Of a stretch of DNA of 64,000 bases, positions 60,801 to 64,000 are shown one piece after another (the stretch's first letter is position 1; every line of letters starts with the position of its first letter). Both the position numbers and the translations under genes were made by a program. A model generated the notes under the pieces. The model searched no databases, had not been told where the DNA came from, and was given only the letters and a program-made list of their open reading frames with translations. Source of the stretch: Casuarina equisetifolia (lineage: Eukaryota; Streptophyta; Magnoliopsida; Fagales; Casuarinaceae); contig CM052359.1 in assembly GCA_028551475.1 (NCBI GenBank), positions 12,215,583-12,279,582 on the forward strand, given 5' to 3'.

Positions 60801-63800
60801 TACCAGAGAACTCCAACATCTATCTAGGACCACCACTGAACCAGCACGTGTGACCAGTAATCAGAAGAGATAAGCTAAAACTTTGCATCAAAACTATGAC
60901 ATTGTCCACTAAAGATTACTCTGAGGATCAGACAAGAAACTCTCTTAGCAACTCTTTACAATACCATCACAACAGTATATCACTAAAAGTTTCAAATTGA
61001 TACAGAGGGTACCCAAAAACTTTTAAGCTTAGCATGATGTGATACAAAAAACTTCCAGGTCCACTAGATGATAAACCAATGTACCTGTTTTCTGAAGCAT
61101 ATGGTTTATCAAATCGGGAGCATCAAAAGAGAATACTTGCCTAACCTTGCCATACCCATCATCATAAATCATGTAATTCCTTTTTTGTTTTTATTTAATT
61201 TCTTGTGCAAAAGAAGAAATAAGATATAGACGAACTGCTCAAGTTAAAAGATGTTCCTTTAATTACAATAAGCAGTTGGATACAATGGGAATGTGGTAAA
61301 TTTGATGGTCATCAAATCTCAATGTAGATATTGAGTGCCCTTCAATGTATGCACCTAGATCTCCAATGCAGATGCAAATGCTTTACCAAAGGCAAGAGTA
61401 AACTATTTGTGCTATTGCCCAGATAGTACCTCATCAGCTGATAAGAATGGGATGAAGGGTTGAGTTACGGGTTCAAGACCAACCTAGTGATGTTTAGTTT
61501 ATCAATAAAACAAATTTCTCATTATGAACTTCAGGAGACACCATTGGTTTCCATGCACATTAAAAAATAACAGCATGTTGGTGACCATGTAAACATTAGG
61601 AGGTTCTGTGTCCTTACAAGCTATGCCCAGTCTGGAGAATTACTTCAGGAGCCATCCAATATGGAGTACCCTTCATAGACTTGGCACCTGAAACAGTAGC
61701 CTACACTAGTGCACGTCTCTCGATTAGATGACATACACAAACAATAGGGGTTCCCACAAACTAAACACTATCTATCTAAATAGAAAATGATGGGAGAGAC
61801 AATGAGAATACCAGCTCAACAACTTGCTTGGATGCACCAAAATCTGCCAGTTTAATGTGTCCTTCATTATCTACAAGAATATTTGCCCCCTGAAAATAAA
61901 GGATATAATGAGTTAAGGTAAAACATACCTTCTTACATTTATATCAGAGGCAGGGTAAAGGCAAGAAAACCTTGATATCCCTGTGCATGATTCCATTCTT
62001 GTGTAAATACTCCAGTCCTAATAACAACTGCTTGGTGTATGTCCTTATAACCTGCTTAACAAATTAGCCCATAAGGTTCATAATAAACACCTAATTACAT
62101 AATTTGACTAAGCAAGAACTCACAGCCTCAGGGAAAGGACCAAATTTTCCCAGTAGTGAAGATATTGATCCACCAGGCACAAACTCCAATAGAATATTCA
62201 AGGTTTCCTCCTCCCTCACTGTACCCAAATATCTCTAATGAACCCAAAAAAGTATACTGTAAGAATCAGAAGTGTGATAGCCTTCATCTATTCCATTAAC
62301 AGCAGAAGTTCACACTCACAACAATATTTGGATGAGAGAGATTTTTAAGAAGCTTCACTTCTTCTTCAAGCTCCCTGATATGAACCTGCTTATAGCAATA
62401 GAATGAGTATGCGGTGAACCAATATTGAAAAATCAAATAGGGAGATCAATCATCATTTAATTCCCCTCAGAAAGGAGGGGGAGGAATTCTCAAGTTGTAA
62501 ACAGAACCAACATTACTTCCCAGCCATGGGATGAATGGAATCCTATGCATAAATCAGTTTGAAATTTCATCCAATAAAATGGAAGAATTATATATCTACA
62601 AGACAATTGACAGGAATATCTCCATGTGGCTGTCGAGAAATTATTGAACAGACAATATTACAATATTACATATCAACTAAGAAGTTGATGTCAACTTCTA
62701 GTCTTCAGAATGCACATTAGCATGCATGTGTACCTCATATTTTCTACATCTCTTGCCTACTAAACATGGTATGAAGTCAATAGCACCATTTCCATTTATT
62801 AGGACGAAAGAAATCAATCCTTTATTTGTTAATTGTTGACTTAAGCTTCAAAGAAAAAGATAACATAAAAGGACGGGGTTTTTGTTATGCAAAATAAAAT
62901 TCAACCTCCAACTAGTGAGCTTCAGACAAAAATTTCACGAGTTGGGAGCAGTTTTCCATTCTTTGACGAAAACAGTTCGAAGCATAAGGTCTCAAAATTA
63001 AAAAGGCATCTTCAAAACAATCTTTGAAGAATAAAACAGAAACTGAACTGAAATAAAATGCAGTGGATAAGTCAGGAAGAAGGATCATCGAATCCAGATG
63101 GTAGAAACAAGCTAACATTTATGTACTTCATATCTTACTAGATATGAGACACGGGCAGCTATCAAAGTGAACATAATACAGCCAAATCTTAATGTTTAGG
63201 GATAAATTAAGATGTTCAGAGTCAGACCAGAACCAAGTCTAAAAGTTAAAATTGATGTCTTTTCAGAAACCAAACAAAAGGAAACTAGTAACAAAGACCC
63301 CAAAATTGATATCAAAATCATAATCTAAGCACTTAATATTCAACTGAGCACACTAAAATAGGACCTGCGCTTTCTCCTTTGAAGCAGTATTTGCTGCAAC
63401 CAGAACCTGGAAAAGAAACATAAAACAGCTAAAATCAAACTATAAATCCAAGATAATTGGAAACCACTTCATATCATATATTGGAGCCCAAATCAATGGA
63501 AACCATAAGAATCAATTAGAGGAAAAAAGTGAAAAGAAAAACTAAATTGAACTAGCAAAATAAAACGACTATTCAACAAAAAAAACTATTAAAATCATTT
63601 TCCAAAGCTAAAATTAAGAAAACGCAATTCGACCAACTAGAACAACACCTGTGATCAAACTCCAAAACTTAAACTTGAAAAACCCAATTATACTATCAAC
63701 AAGAAAGAACCTCATAATCAAAATCGCAAATCCAAAAATTAATCAAAAATCAAAGTGAAAATCAACATGATAAAACCCCAAAACTACCCTCCAAGACCAA

Positions 63801-64000
63801 AAATAAGCGAAAACCCACCAGAAATGCACAAATAAATCAGACCCCCACAAAACGAATTACCCCCTGAAACGGAAGAAAACAGAACAGAAAATGGGACCTG
63901 TTTCACCGCTAGAAGCTCTCCAGAATCAAGATTCATGCCCATGTAAACGTGACCGAAGGCGCCGCAGCCAATTAACTCGCCCTTTCGCCATCGGATCGGC
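57813..64000 (-). CDS. ANP: MAPKKK of the NPK1/ANP family, N-terminus outside the window
   Basis: Sixteen exons are seen: >63898-64000, 63365-63406, 62320-62385, 62124-62234, 61971-62051, 61812-61889, 61618-61700, 60653-60734, 60478-60578, 59752-59791, 59389-59438, 59085-59286, 58754-58990, 58329-58663, 58166-58233, 57813-57916. They give 593 aa; ANP1 has about 666, so roughly 70 N-terminal residues are missing. Kinase motifs in order: [11 protein letters not shown] (Gly loop), AVKQ (Lys), [30 protein letters not shown] (catalytic loop), [36 protein letters not shown]. The regulatory C-terminus ends in RFASPGK. NPK1/ANP kinases head the MAPK cascade that expands the phragmoplast and are activated by NACK kinesins; ANPs also act in oxidative stress. 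ANP1, ANP2 and ANP3 were not separated. Confidence 0.94.

Noticed and set aside
1-64000. CRISPR arrays, rRNA and tRNA genes, bacterial operons
   Set aside because: None seen. Repeats are degenerate and lack uniform spacers, no cloverleaf with A/B boxes was recognised by eye (tRNAscan-SE would settle this), and gene structure is plant nuclear.

Overview
The window is nuclear DNA of a eudicot flowering plant. It is AT-rich, its genes are cut by many GT-AG introns, and every recognisable gene is of plant type. The species cannot be named from the sequence. Nine protein-coding genes were modelled by joining exons at splice sites and checking the reading frame across each junction. Two of them run off the window ends.

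Layout. (1) 1-4100, +: last seven exons of an aminopeptidase P, closest to the plastid form APP2. (2) 5246-14129, -: complete 23-exon peroxisomal long-chain acyl-CoA synthetase (695 aa) with a PTS2 signal. (3) 14830-22340, +: complete 11-exon GH2 endo-beta-mannosidase (973 aa). It is divergent from the synthetase across a 700-base shared promoter region. (4) 22.4-32.4 kb: a 10-kb block of decayed repeats with no intact gene. It holds a roughly 300-bp tandem array, an F-box/FBA pseudogene array on the minus strand, a deleted Ty3/gypsy-type LTR element, and a diverged copy of the mannosidase 3' flank. (5) 32713-34683, +: intronless PPR gene (656 aa). (6) 35.5-36.0 kb: receptor-like LRR gene fragment. 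(7) 37546-40336, +: J-domain/Fe-S-like plastid protein (265 aa). (8) 41365-46700, -: DUF1995/LPA3-like plastid protein (360 aa). (9) 47849-52821, +: kinesin-14 (804 aa). (10) 53.1-55.0 kb: repeat-rich spacer with a copia-type LTR relic. (11) 55324-56922, +: TANGLED, a microtubule-binding division-plane protein (349 aa). (12) 57813-64000, -: NPK1/ANP-type MAPKKK, missing its N-terminus.

How the genes relate. APP2, the PPR gene, the J-protein and TANGLED correspond to genes that I recall lying side by side in Arabidopsis (At3g05330-At3g05350). The acyl-CoA synthetase (LACS6, At3g05970) and the MAPKKK (ANP3, At3g06030) match genes slightly further along the same arm. The mannosidase next to an ANP gene matches At1g09010/At1g09000. 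The window therefore looks like an old conserved syntenic block invaded by repeats. Kinesin-14, TANGLED and the NPK1-type kinase all belong to spindle, phragmoplast or division-plane biology, and the first two carry perfect mitosis-specific (MSA) promoter motifs.

No wholly new biological system was found. The least expected items are the F-box pseudogene array, tandem exon duplication in the kinesin N-terminus, a probable GC-AG intron in the kinesin motor, a 121-bp duplication across the stop codon of the LPA3-like gene, and an unassigned coding-like stretch at 4.73-5.19 kb.
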